NCBI RefSeq assembly: GCF_020215705.1
Contig: NZ_JAIWNB010000043.1
Coordinates: 1 to 52,611 of the forward strand
Direction of reading: 5' to 3'
DNA from: Nonomuraea aurantiaca
GTDB taxonomy: Bacteria; Actinomycetota; Actinomycetes; Streptosporangiales; Streptosporangiaceae
DNA length: 52,611 nucleotides
Positions within the stretch are counted from its first letter, which is position 1; the number at the start of each line of letters is the position of its first letter. Under the pieces are notes generated by a model. It was given only the letters and a program-made list of their open reading frames with translations. It had not been told where the DNA came from and did no database searches. The translations under genes and the position numbers were made by a program. Below, piece after piece: positions 26,038 to 34,185 of the stretch.

Positions 26038-26629
26038 CCAGCAGCCTCCGTCCTTCGAACGCGCGGCCCAAGGTCACCTCGTCGGCGTACTCGAGGTCAC
26101 CGCCCACAGGCAGACCGCTGGCCAGTCGTGTCACTTTCAGACCCATCGGCTTGACCAGACGGGCAAGGTAGGTAGCCGTCGCCTCCCCCTCGAGATTGGG
26201 GTCCGTGGCGAGGATGAGCTCCGTGACCCGGCCGTCGGCCAGGCGCGTCATGAGCTCACGGATGCGCAGATCGTCAGGGCCGACGCCGTCGATCGGGCTG
26301 ATCGCGCCGCCGAGCACGTGATAGGTCCCGCGGAACTCGCGCGTCTTCTCGATCGCGACGACGTCCTTGGACTCCTCGACCACGCAGATCACATGAGTGT
26401 CGCGCCGCTGGTCGCGGCAGATGCGGCACTCCTCCTCGGCGGCCACGTTGCCGCAGACCCGGCAGAACCTGACCTTCTCCTTGACCTCCAGCAGGGCGTG
26501 GGCCAGCCGCTTCACGTCGGCCGGGTCGGCCGCCAGCAGGTGGAACGCGATCCGCTGCGCGCTCTTGGGACCGACGCCGGGCAGCATGCCGAGCTCGTCG
26601 ATCAGGTTCTGGACGACCCCTTCGTACAT
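26030..26629 (-). CDS. recR: Recombination mediator RecR
   Basis: 199 residues. Forms a ring clamp on DNA and with RecO/RecF loads RecA at gaps. The order is a helix-hairpin-helix LIDELGMLPGVGPKSAQRIAFHLL (8-31), a Cys4 zinc finger from FCRVCGN to ECRIC (about 55-73), a Toprim domain with VICVVEESKDVVAIE and LILATDPNLEGEATATYLA, and a C-terminal Walker-B-like tail. Length matches the family. Three bases separate it from ybaB. Confidence 0.95.
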   Translation of the reverse strand: MYEGVVQNLIDELGMLPGVGPKSAQRIAFHLLAADPADVKRLAHALLEVKEKVRFCRVCGNVAAEEECRICRDQRRDTHVICVVEESKDVVAIEKTREFRGTYHVLGGAISPIDGVGPDDLRIRELMTRLADGRVTELILATDPNLEGEATATYLARLVKPMGLKVTRLASGLPVGGDLEYADEVTLGRAFEGRRLLDV

Positions 26630-26632
26630 GGC

Positions 26633-26983
26633 CTAGAACCCTGGCAACTGTCCGAGACCGCCGCCGCCGAGTCCCTGGGCCAGCGGGCCCAGTTTCTCCT
26701 GCTGCAGGTCGGCCGCCGCGCGAACGGCGTCGCGTACGGCGGCGATCACCAGGTCGGCGATCGTGTCGGCCGTGTCCTGCGGGTCGTCGGCGTCTATGAC
26801 GCTCGGGTTGATCTTCAGCTCGAGCAGCTCTCCCGAGCCGTTGACCACGGCTGTGACCATGCCGCCGCCGGCCGAGCCCTCGATCTGCGCGTCGTTGAGC
26901 TCCTGCTGGGCGCTCACAAGCTGCTGCTGCATGAGCTGTGCCTGCTCCAGCAGCTGCTGCAGGTTGACATCCCCTGGGTTCAC
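26633..26983 (-). CDS. YbaB/EbfC nucleoid-associated protein
   Basis: 116 residues. The N-terminal glutamine-rich helix NLQQLLEQAQLMQQQLVSAQQELN pairs two monomers. The beta sheet region is EGSAGGGMVTAVVNGSGELLELKINPSVID and a helix D-L-V-IAAVRDAVRAAADLQQEK follows, ending in a Gly-rich tail. It binds DNA as a tweezer-like dimer. GAGGAG lies 9 nt before the GTG start. Operon with recR. Confidence 0.92.
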   Translation of the reverse strand: MNPGDVNLQQLLEQAQLMQQQLVSAQQELNDAQIEGSAGGGMVTAVVNGSGELLELKINPSVIDADDPQDTADTIADLVIAAVRDAVRAAADLQQEKLGPLAQGLGGGGLGQLPGF

Positions 26984-27294
26984 CGTCGTGCGCTCCTCGT
27001 GGCTCCGCGTTCTTGACTGCCACGAGCCTACGGTGTTTGGGCGTCGTCATGTACTGCGGCATCCCCCGCGTTTCACCTTGGCCGGATCCCGGCCCCCCTC
27101 CAGTGTCCGAGACCCGGCCAACACGTCGGCCGGAGCGGCCGCACCACGCCGACGCGTTGCCGCACGGTAGCCCTGGCAACGTTGCACACACGTTGCGATC
27201 GTTCAATCACCCCTTGCAATCCCCCCGAACCGGTTGCGGCCACCAAGCGCGAAGCGGATGCTCACCGTAAGGGGTTGACTACTTGGAGTGGCCC
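26984..27294. other. Promoter region between ybaB and the GAF-type regulator
   Basis: 311 bp with no gene. It must hold the divergent promoters for ybaB-recR and for the regulator. The sequence ACGTTGC occurs at 27179 and again at 27191 as a 12-bp-spaced direct repeat, followed by TTGCAATC, but no clear -10 stands out. GGAG and ATG at 27284-27297 mark the right end. Confidence 0.3.
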
Positions 27295-28944
27295 ATGTGT
27301 CACACACATCCGGACGCGCACGCCCGTCACTCTCGCGGGGCGCGCGCAGCGGCGGCGGTTACGGGGGAGGCGGCGTCGGAGGGACCGTACGGGATGGTCA
27401 CCACAGGGCTGCGCGTCGACCCGCAGGACATGAGCGTCGGCTGGGAGAACACGGGCGGGATCGGGAACACCCACGACCTCCGCGAAGTGCACCCGTTGCA
27501 GCCGCTGCTCCCCTTACTCGCCCAGTCGCTCGCCCACATAGCCGACGAATCAGCCCACATGATGGTCGTGACGGACGCCGACGGCAGGGTCCTGTGGCGC
27601 GACGGCAACCCTGACATCCTGCGTGTCGCCCACAAACCCGACCAAACCAATCCCCACACGGACGCACCCGACCGGACCGCGCCCGGAACGGACGGACCCA
27701 CCCGGACCAAGCCCTACACGGACGGACCAGACCGGACCGAGTCCCGTACCAACGAACATGACCGGATCGATTCCCGCGCCAACGGGCCCGACCAAACCGA
27801 GCCCCATGCGGACAGAACCGAACGAACCGGGTCTCCAACCGACGAACACGACCGAACCGGGTCCCGCACCGACGCCAACGGCAGGGCCATCCGCCAGGAG
27901 GCGGCCACCCGCCGGGAGGTGCACGTCTACTCGGAAGAGGCCCTCATGCGCGTGCTGCACGTCCAGTCACGCAGCGCCGCCCCGATCATCGACCCCGACA
28001 CCGACCGCGTGCTCGGCTGCGTCGACATCAGCGGTGTCGACATCACCGGCACCGCGCGCTCCCCGCACCCGGCCACGGTCGCGCTGGTCTGCGCCACGGC
28101 CAAGCTCGCCGAGACCCAACTCGCCCTGCGCATGCACGAACGCGACGAGCGCCTGCGCCGCCGCTACGAGGCCCTGGGCGGTCACCCCGGCATCCTGCTC
28201 TCCCCCACCGGCCGTGTCCTCTCTGGAGACCCGCTGGGCACGCTCGGCGAACGGCTCCCGCTACCCGCCCCCGGCGAGCGCATGATCCTCCGGGACGGCC
28301 GTTTCGTCCTCCTCGAACCCTTCTCCGACGGCTACCTCCTACGCGCCGCACCCCCCACGTCCGTCCCAGCGCCCGCCCCCACCCGCCTCCGCCTGCACGG
28401 CTTCCTCGGAGAGGGATCGCCGACCGCCCTGGTGGGCGAGCACCGCCTGCCGCTCTCCCTCCGGCACGCCGAGATCCTCGCCCTCCTGGCCCTGCACCCC
28501 AGCGGCCTCAACGCCGAACAGCTCTCTTTCCATCTGTACGGTGACGACGGCAATCCGGTGACGATCCGGGTTGAGATCCACCGGCTCCGCGCCGAGCTCG
28601 GCAACACGATCGGCGCCCGGCCGTACCGGCTGACCTCACCCATCGAGGCCGACTTCCTGGAGCTCCGGGGCCTGCTGGCGAGCTCGGACCCCGCCTCACT
28701 GGCCCGCGTCTACGCCGGACCCCTGCTGCCGCGCTCGGAGTCGCCCGAGATCCGCCGCGAACGGGACGAATTCGAGGTCCAGGTACGTACGTGCCTGCTG
28801 CTGCGCGGCTCACCCGACGACCTGTGGGCGTACGCGCAGACATCCGGCGGGCGGGAGGACTTCGAGATCCTGCAGCGTCTCGCGACCACCCTCCCCGCCA
28901 CCGACCACCGCGCGGCCGCCGCCCGAGCCCGCCTGCGCGCCTGA
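27295..28944 (+). CDS. GAF/winged-helix transcriptional regulator with a tandem 10-residue repeat insertion
   Basis: 549 residues from ATG 27295 (GGAG 6 nt upstream). The N-terminal part (HMMVVTDADGRVLWRDGNPDIL) and SAAPIIDPDTDRVLGCVDISG are the two ends of a GAF domain seen in AcoR-like actinobacterial regulators. Between them the usual core is replaced by 8 imperfect repeats of 10 residues (pattern D-x-P/H-D-R-T-x-S/P-x-T). The C-terminal half has LSLRHAEILALLALHPSGL with a winged-helix pattern (VTIRVEIHRLRAELG), not an AAA domain, so it does not depend on sigma-54. It interrupts the usual dnaX-ybaB order. The ligand site looks disrupted. Confidence 0.65.
   Translation: MCHTHPDAHARHSRGARAAAAVTGEAASEGPYGMVTTGLRVDPQDMSVGWENTGGIGNTHDLREVHPLQPLLPLLAQSLAHIADESAHMMVVTDADGRVLWRDGNPDILRVAHKPDQTNPHTDAPDRTAPGTDGPTRTKPYTDGPDRTESRTNEHDRIDSRANGPDQTEPHADRTERTGSPTDEHDRTGSRTDANGRAIRQEAATRREVHVYSEEALMRVLHVQSRSAAPIIDPDTDRVLGCVDISGVDITGTARSPHPATVALVCATAKLAETQLALRMHERDERLRRRYEALGGHPGILLSPTGRVLSGDPLGTLGERLPLPAPGERMILRDGRFVLLEPFSDGYLLRAAPPTSVPAPAPTRLRLHGFLGEGSPTALVGEHRLPLSLRHAEILALLALHPSGLNAEQLSFHLYGDDGNPVTIRVEIHRLRAELGNTIGARPYRLTSPIEADFLELRGLLASSDPASLARVYAGPLLPRSESPEIRRERDEFEVQVRTCLLLRGSPDDLWAYAQTSGGREDFEILQRLATTLPATDHRAAAARARLRA
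27631..27870 (+). repeat. Tandem 30-bp coding repeats inside the GAF regulator
   Basis: Eight degenerate 30-bp units, each encoding a 10-residue unit such as DAPDRTAPGT, DGPDRTESRT and DEHDRTGSRT. The Pro, Arg, Asp and Thr bias differs from the rest of the gene. Confidence 0.7.
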
Positions 28945-28960
28945 GACCCTCGGCTCACCA

Positions 28961-29055
28961 CATGGCCTGAGACATGGCCTGAGATGTGGCCTGATGTGGT
29001 CTATCGTCGCGGGCCCTGAGGACGCATGGCCTCAGGTGTGGTCAAGCGTCGCGGG
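28961..29055 (+). repeat. Short direct repeats between the GAF regulator and dnaX
   Basis: CATGGCCTGAGA occurs at 28961-28972 and 28973-28984, then TGTGGCCTGATG at 28985-28996. A longer unit (about 28 bp) ending CGTCGCGGGC appears at 28986-29013 and again, with changes, at 29026-29055. It lies between two convergent gene ends. No hairpin or gene assigned. Confidence 0.55.
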
Positions 29056-29104
29056 CAGCCGGCAGGGGTGGTGATCCTCCTCGCCGGCATCTGGCGGGCG
29101 AGCC

Positions 29105-31663
29105 TCAGATTTCGCCGATCACCTGGGCGCCGAGCTCACTCTGGAGGAGGGCCATCCCGGAGCGCGCGTCGACGTCCGCGTCGGCGTCGTTCAGCGGGTC
29201 GACCTCGTCGGCCTCCGGGCCCTTCCGGCGATTGGGGACAGCCTCGGGCCAGGCGGCCGTGCCAGCCTGCTGCCTGGTGGCGGGGGCCCTGGGACCCGCT
29301 TGGGCGGCTGCCTTGGCGGCCGACCTCGCGGCGGCCAGCCCCGTACCGGGCGAGCCCGTACCCACGCCTACGCTGACGGCCCGTCCCGCACCTTGCGGCC
29401 GGACACCGGAGGTCGAGTCGGTGGGGTCCGGGGTGGGCGGAGAGCCGGGACTCGGATCGTCAGGCGCGTCCGGCCAGGACTCGTCCGTCGTCGGACGGCC
29501 ACCGCTCGGGGACGCGTGGTCGGCCGGTCCGGGTGGTTGGCCCGCCTCCTGAGAGCCGGAGTCGTCGTCCGTCGAGCCATGCGAATGAGCACGGCTGTGC
29601 CCCGACTGAGCACCGCTCTGCGGAGCCGTCGCAGAGCCCGGCTGGTTGTACCGGGCAACGCTCGACTGCGACGGATCCGTCTGCGGACCCGAGTGCGAGC
29701 CTTGGTGCGAGCCCGACTGCGGGCCCGAGTGCGGTCCCGACTGGGGACCCGCGTGGGAGCCCGACTGAGGCCCCGGCCGCGAGCCCCCGGAACCCTGGGG
29801 GACCGGGGAGCCGCCTACGACCGCCTCAACCCGCCAGGTGCCGCCGAACACGTCGCCCAGCGCGCTGGCCACCACCGCGTCCTTGCCGCCGCCCGTGAAG
29901 TTCTTCATCGCGCCGACCTGACCGAAACCGAGCGTGACCAGGTTGCCCTCGATGCCCACCACCTGGGCGTTGGTGCTCACATTGGCCCAGACGACGATGC
30001 TGCGCTGCTTGAGCGCGGCCAGTACGGCGGGCCACTGCTGCTGGACCGCCCCAGCACCACCCCCGGCCACAGCTCCGCCAGGAGCCGCACCCTGGTGAGA
30101 CGATGCCTGCCCATGGGACGCCTGGCCGTGGGACGCCTGGCCTTGGGAGGACGACGCCCCCTGAGGGGCGCCCGCATGCGACGACGGCCCGTGGGACCCG
30201 GCGCCGGGCGACGACGCTGCCTGGGGGGCTGACTGCGCGGGCCGACCGGGGCGAGCCGGCTCCGGCCAGTCATCGGCACTGTCCACCTGGGGCGCCAGGC
30301 TCGCGGAAACACCACCCGCCGAACCACCCACCGCCGGAGCGTCGACCTGCGCGCCTCCACCAGCATGAGCGCCGTCCCCAGTCTGCGGGGCACCGCTCGC
30401 GTAGCCAGCACCACCGGCATACGCAGGCCCGCCACCCTGCGCGGGATCACTCGCGTACGCAGCACCACCAACAGGCGATGCGGCCCGGGCGGCCATCTGG
30501 GCGACGGCGCCGCCGCGTTCGAGGCGTTCGAGGCGGGCGAGCAGGGCGTCCTCGCCCTGCGACGCGCCGGGCAGCAGAACGCGGGCGCACATCAACTCGA
30601 GCAGGAGCCGCGGCGAGGTCGCGCCGCGCATCTCGGTCAGGCCGGCGTTGAAGATCTCGGCGGCCCGCGTGAGCTCGGCCGGGCCCATGGAGCCGGCCTG
30701 CTGGACGAGGCGATCCAGCTCGTCGGCCGGACGATCGAGCAGGCCACTGCTCGCGGCCTCGGGGACGTTCGCCAGGATCACCAGGTCGCGGAAGCGTTCG
30801 AGCAGGTCGGAGGCGAAGCGGCGAGGATCGTGGCCGCCCTCGATCACCCGGTTGACGGTGTGGAAGACCTGCGCCCCGTCACGGGAGGCGAACGCCTGGA
30901 CGACCTCGTCGAGCAGGTCACCATCGGTGTAGCCGAGCAGCGACACAGCCTTGGCGTAGGTGATGCCGTCGTCCTCGGCCCCGGCGAGCAGCTGGTCGAG
31001 GATGGACAGGGAGTCACGCGCGGATCCGGCTCCGGCGCGTACGACGAGCGGCAGGGCGGTCGGCTCGAACGGTACGTTCTCCGCGAGCAGGATCTCTTCG
31101 AGCAACGCGCGCAGCGTCGCCGGCGGCATCAGCCGGAAGGGATAGTGGTGGGTCCGCGACTTGATGGTGCCGATGACCTTTTCCGGCTCGGTGGTCGCGA
31201 AGATGAACTTCAGGTGCGGCGGAGGCTCCTCGACGAGCTTGAGCAGCGCGTTGAAACCCTCGCGGGTCACCATGTGCGCCTCGTCGATGATGTAGATCTT
31301 GTAGCGCGCGGAGACGGGTGCGAAGAAGGCCCGCTCGCGCAGGTCACGCGCGTCGTCCACGCCACCGTGGGAGGCGGCGTCGATCTCGATGACATCGAGG
31401 TGGCCCGGCCCGGTGGGGGCGAGCGCGACACACGACTCGCAGACACCGCACGGGTCGGGGGTGGGGCCCTTCTCACAGTTGAGCGAACGCGCCAGGATGC
31501 GGGCGCTGGAGGTCTTGCCGCAGCCACGCGGCCCGCTGAAGAGATAGGCGTGGTTGATACGGCCCGTGCGCAGCGCCTGTCGGAGCGGATCTGTGACGTG
31601 CTCCTGACCCTTGACCTCGGCGAAGGTCCCAGGTCGGTACCTGCGATAAAGCGCAAGGCTCAT
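29105..31663 (-). CDS. dnaX: DNA polymerase III subunits gamma and tau
   Basis: 852 residues. The clamp-loader ATPase starts ALYRRYRPGTFAEVKGQEHV, with Walker A GPRGCGKTS (44-52), zinc-ligand Cys at 63, 72, 75 and 78, Walker B IYIIDEAHMV (about 122-131), and the SRC-like GSARDSLSILDQLLAG. Domain III follows to about residue 380. A Gly/Pro/Ser/Gln-rich disordered linker with local repeats (GQASHGQASHG; GPQSGSH/GPHSGPQ) separates it from a tau-like C-terminal domain (WPAVLAALKQRSIVVWANVSTNAQ), followed by another low-complexity tail. Loads the sliding clamp at the replication fork. Confidence 0.95.
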   Translation of the reverse strand: MSLALYRRYRPGTFAEVKGQEHVTDPLRQALRTGRINHAYLFSGPRGCGKTSSARILARSLNCEKGPTPDPCGVCESCVALAPTGPGHLDVIEIDAASHGGVDDARDLRERAFFAPVSARYKIYIIDEAHMVTREGFNALLKLVEEPPPHLKFIFATTEPEKVIGTIKSRTHHYPFRLMPPATLRALLEEILLAENVPFEPTALPLVVRAGAGSARDSLSILDQLLAGAEDDGITYAKAVSLLGYTDGDLLDEVVQAFASRDGAQVFHTVNRVIEGGHDPRRFASDLLERFRDLVILANVPEAASSGLLDRPADELDRLVQQAGSMGPAELTRAAEIFNAGLTEMRGATSPRLLLELMCARVLLPGASQGEDALLARLERLERGGAVAQMAARAASPVGGAAYASDPAQGGGPAYAGGAGYASGAPQTGDGAHAGGGAQVDAPAVGGSAGGVSASLAPQVDSADDWPEPARPGRPAQSAPQAASSPGAGSHGPSSHAGAPQGASSSQGQASHGQASHGQASSHQGAAPGGAVAGGGAGAVQQQWPAVLAALKQRSIVVWANVSTNAQVVGIEGNLVTLGFGQVGAMKNFTGGGKDAVVASALGDVFGGTWRVEAVVGGSPVPQGSGGSRPGPQSGSHAGPQSGPHSGPQSGSHQGSHSGPQTDPSQSSVARYNQPGSATAPQSGAQSGHSRAHSHGSTDDDSGSQEAGQPPGPADHASPSGGRPTTDESWPDAPDDPSPGSPPTPDPTDSTSGVRPQGAGRAVSVGVGTGSPGTGLAAARSAAKAAAQAGPRAPATRQQAGTAAWPEAVPNRRKGPEADEVDPLNDADADVDARSGMALLQSELGAQVIGEI

Positions 31664-31681
31664 GCGACCATCCCGCCTGCG

Positions 31682-31708
31682 AGGGGGCTCTCAACGAAGA
31701 GACCCCCC
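31682..31708 (-). terminator. Hairpin after ffs
   Basis: GGGGGCTCTC and AGAGACCCCC are near-complementary with one mismatch around ACGA, immediately past the SRP RNA 3' end and 20 nt before dnaX. It may terminate ffs. Confidence 0.45.
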
Positions 31709-31787
31709 GCACACCCGCCAGAGCCCGCTTATCCTTGCTGCCTTCCGGCCCTGGGGAGGTTCACAGGATGACGCCGCGCGAGGGGTC
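31701..31787 (-). ncRNA. ffs: Signal recognition particle RNA, small bacterial type
   Basis: Read leftward it contains the SRP domain IV signature GTGAACCTCCCCAGGGCCGG and the following AAGGCAGCAAGGATAAG. This is the conserved hairpin with the GGAA-type tetraloop and symmetric loop bound by Ffh. Ends GACCCC and GGGGTC close the stem. The exact ends are uncertain by a few bases. The location upstream of dnaX is conserved in actinobacteria. Confidence 0.92.
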
Positions 31788-31895
31788 CTTGGACAGTCTA
31801 GCCACATCCAGCAGTGCTCGCTGCAGCCAAATCGTGGTCTCGCCGGACGTAAATCATGGTCTCGTGACGTACGGGAGTCCGGTAAGCTACTCGGC

Positions 31896-31980
31896 GGAGG
31901 ATTCGCCTAGTGGCCGAGGGCGCACGCTTGGAAAGCGTGTAAAGGGCAACCTTTCAGGGGTTCAAATCCCCTATCCTCCG
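31896..31980 (+). tRNA. tRNA-Ser (GGA anticodon)
   Basis: 85 nt. Acceptor arms GGAGGAT (31896-31902) and ATCCTCC (31973-31979) pair. The anticodon stem-loop CACGCTTGGAAAGCGTG has GGA at about 31930-31932. The long variable arm GTAAAGGGCAACCTTTC marks a type II tRNA, and GGGGTTCAAATCCCC is the T arm. CCA is not encoded. It reads UCC and UCU codons. Confidence 0.95.
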
Positions 31981-32094
31981 CTCCTGGTTGAGGCAGTGAA
32001 TGCGAAGGGGCCGACCCCATCCAAGTCGGCCCCTTCGTTGTGTCCAGTCTTGGCTTCTTCGGAGGGCTCGTCACCCTCCTCGCCCAGTTCCCAG

Positions 32095-32293
32095 CGGCCA
32101 GCGCCGCCCGGAGCCGGGCCACGTCCAGGCGGCCCCGTTTCAGCCCGTCGTACAGGGCACCGTGACCATGCCGATGCTCAGGGGCCGGCGCCAAGTCCAC
32201 CAGCGTCTTGACCGGCTCGTCGGTGCACAGCACCGCTTCGGTCAGTTCGAACAGCTCATCGGCCCGCGCGGTCAAGCACGCGTACAACACCAC
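32095..32293 (-). pseudogene. IS701-type (NF041680-like) transposase, N-terminal fragment
   Basis: Read leftward, the start peptide VLYACLTARADELFELTEAV and the following LCTDEPVKTLVDLAPAPEHR and GHGALYDGLKRGRLDVARLR match the N-terminus of an abundant actinobacterial transposase family. It stops being recognisable after about 65 residues, with no DDE catalytic region left. The start codon abuts a LysR gene fragment on the other strand, as if the element had inserted there and then been deleted. Confidence 0.65.
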
Positions 32294-32295
32294 GC

Positions 32296-32451
32296 ACCGA
32301 CATCGCCTACCTGCCGGTCACCGACCTCAGCCCCAGCATCGTCGCCATCACCTGGCCAGAAGGCTCCCGCTCCCGCGCCGTAGCCGCCTTCGTCGCAGCC
32401 GCCACCCAGATCGCCGCCCGCGACCCCGACGCACTCGCAACGCTACCGTGA
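32296..32451 (+). pseudogene. LysR regulator, C-terminal fragment
   Basis: About 51 codons reading TDIAYLPVTDLSPSIVAITW and then SRSRAVAAFVAAATQIAARD to TGA at 32449-32451. This is the usual end of a LysR co-inducer domain (the W-x-x-xR/S-A-V-x-xF-x pattern). No start, helix-turn-helix or upstream coding sequence remains; the transposase fragment begins where it breaks off. Confidence 0.55.
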
Positions 32452-32460
32452 CCAGCCCTG

Positions 32461-32571
32461 CCGCCACGCTTCAAGGTGTACGTGATCAATGGGGAAGAGG
32501 CGTTCTTCGGCTACTACGCCGTAGCGAAGCACACCGTGGCGCTCGGCGGCGGGCCTGTCGAGAGTCAGTGA
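32461..32571 (+). pseudogene. C-terminal fragment of an actinobacterial regulator-like protein
   Basis: 37 codons reading PPRFKVYVINGEEAFFGYYA then VAKHTVALGGGPV to TGA at 32569. The V-x-NGEE-xFFG-Y stretch is familiar from the C-terminal part of XRE/GntR-type regulators of actinomycetes. There is no upstream coding region or start. Confidence 0.4.
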
Positions 32572-32909
32572 TGATCGGGCCGAGCGGCTCGCCGGAACAA
32601 CACCAGTCTTGTCAGAGTTGGCGATCCTCAAGGATCAACGACGCGACGCCCGGGCGCCTGGACCTTGGGAGAGCCGTGCGACTCGCGGCTGATGGGCGCA
32701 CTGGCGGCCCGCCGAGTCGGTCGGCGGAAAACGGTTGTACGGGATCGCGTTCGGGTTGATAGCGTGCGGAAACCGTGACAGACCACGAGGAGGTGAGACC
32801 CATGAACGCTGTATCGATGTGGGTGCTCCCCTTCGTCGTCACGGTCGGGCGATTGACGTAGGTGTCGCCGGGAGCGCCTGGACAAGGCAATCCCGAAAGG
32901 TGACAACCT
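32572..32909. other. Non-coding stretch before the GNAT gene
   Basis: 338 bp in which I see no supported gene. Open frames on both strands are short and lack family features. The right end holds the GNAT ribosome site AAAGGTG. Confidence 0.3.
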
Positions 32910-33707
32910 ATGAACCCTGTGCATTTCACTTCGGGCATGGACGAGCATGCCGTAGTCATCACGCGGGTCGCGGACAGGCAATGGCACGCCGTGGAGGACG
33001 ACCTGACGGTCGGCCGCGGCGACGTCTCGCACAGGCCCGACGGACGGACCTTCCTCAGCATCGACGCGTGGCACGGCGCGGTCTTTGACCAACTCGCCGA
33101 TGCCATGCTGGCGGACCTGCCGAAGCCGCTGTACACGGTGGTCGACGAAACCGACCTCGACCTGACGTCCCAATGGGAACGAGCCGGCTTCAGGACCAGA
33201 CGCCGCGAGTGGGAGTACCTCGTACCCACCGACCCGCAGGTCACGGGACTCGGCTCAGCGCTACCGCCGTCGGACGTGAGGATAGTGGCCGTCGGCGAAG
33301 CGCAGGAGGGCCCTTTGCGCACGTTGGACCGGGTGATCCGCGACGAGGTCGAGGCCGCCGTCGGATGGCAGGAGATGCCGGCTGAGGTGTTGCCCCTCCC
33401 GGCCGGCGTTACCGTGCTGGACCCGTCGAAGTACGCGGTGGCCGCACAATCGGATGGATATGTGGGGCTGCTCCGGGTGGCGCCGGTCATCCGGCAGCCA
33501 CGGATCGGGCTGATCGCAGTCCGGTCCGACCAGCACCGCCGCGGTATCGCCCGGGCGCTGCTCGCCCATGTGCTGGGTTCGCTGCACCGCTGCGGGATCG
33601 AAACGGCATCGGCCGAGGTGAACGAATCCAACCGGGCGGCCATGGCGCTCTTCGAGGGCGTCGGCGCCCGACGTGCGGGCAGCAACCTGGAGCTGGTGCT
33701 CCGCTGA
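32910..33707 (+). CDS. GNAT-family N-acetyltransferase
   Basis: 265 residues. The first half (1-130) is a degenerate GNAT-like domain with LTSQWERAGFRTRRREWEYLVP. The second half is a normal acetyltransferase: VGLLRVAPVIRQPRIGLIAVRSDQHRRGIARALLAHVL carries the Q/H-x-x-G-x-A acetyl-CoA loop and IETASAEVNESNRAAMALFEGVGA motif B. This tandem form is known from mycothiol synthase and Eis-like proteins. Substrate unknown. AAAGGTG stands 7 nt before the ATG. Confidence 0.8.
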   Translation: MNPVHFTSGMDEHAVVITRVADRQWHAVEDDLTVGRGDVSHRPDGRTFLSIDAWHGAVFDQLADAMLADLPKPLYTVVDETDLDLTSQWERAGFRTRRREWEYLVPTDPQVTGLGSALPPSDVRIVAVGEAQEGPLRTLDRVIRDEVEAAVGWQEMPAEVLPLPAGVTVLDPSKYAVAAQSDGYVGLLRVAPVIRQPRIGLIAVRSDQHRRGIARALLAHVLGSLHRCGIETASAEVNESNRAAMALFEGVGARRAGSNLELVLR

Positions 33708-33841
33708 CGCTCCACCCATCACGCGGGACGGTCGGGTCACAGCCGCCGTCCGCGACAACCGCGCCTGCCGAGGCGCCTCGATCACGGTCGCGGCAACAGA
33801 ATCCGTTTCCGCACCGACCTCACAGCCACTCCGGAGAAATC

Positions 33842-34063
33842 ATGGCAAGAAAAGCAGGCGGCATCGAAGTGGAGGGCACCGTCGTCGAGTGCCTACGCAA
33901 CGCCACCTTCAAGGTAGAGCTCGAGAACGGGCACAAGGTGCTGGCGCACATCAGCGGGAAGATACGGAAGAACTACATAAAGATCTTGCCGTATGACCGG
34001 GTGCTCGTGGAGCTCAGCCCCTACGACCTCACCCGCGGCCGAATCCTCTACCGATACAGGTAA
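33842..34063 (+). CDS. infA: Translation initiation factor IF-1 paralogue
   Basis: 73 residues, a single S1-like OB fold: IEVEGTVVECLRNATFKVEL, NGHKVLAHISGKIRKNYIKIL, DRVLVELSPYDLTRGRILYRYR. It has the conserved ribosome-facing stretch HISGK-x-R and the usual C-terminal RGRI-x-YRYR. Several positions differ from the typical actinobacterial IF-1 (for example CLRNATFKV in place of ALPNAMFRV, and KNYIKILP in place of MHYIRILP). There are no ribosomal-protein or adk-map neighbours, so this is likely a second copy. GGAG lies 7 nt before the ATG. Confidence 0.88.
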   Translation: MARKAGGIEVEGTVVECLRNATFKVELENGHKVLAHISGKIRKNYIKILPYDRVLVELSPYDLTRGRILYRYR

Positions 34064-34070
34064 CGGCGGG

Positions 34071-34147
34071 CCCCGGTGTTACAGCCAGATCTTGCGCTGC
34101 ACTTAGCCGCGTGCTGGGCGCGGAAGACCGGCTGTAACACTCCGGGG
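34071..34147 (+). other. Long imperfect hairpin after infA
   Basis: Outer arms CCCCGGTGTTACAGCC (34071-34086) and GGCTGTAACA-CTCCGGGG (34130-34147) pair except for a 2-nt bulge. Inside them, TCTTGCGC and GCGCGGAAGA pair imperfectly and TGCAC pairs with GTGCT around an 8-nt loop. At about 77 nt it is far longer than a terminator, so it may be a structured RNA end or a palindromic element. Confidence 0.5.
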
Positions 34148-34185
34148 CAACATCCCGGTATTGCAAGCATCCGTACGCCCTCGTG

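Noticed and set aside
27631..27870. CRISPR array
   Set aside because: The repeats are coding, in frame, 30 bp and contiguous without spacers.
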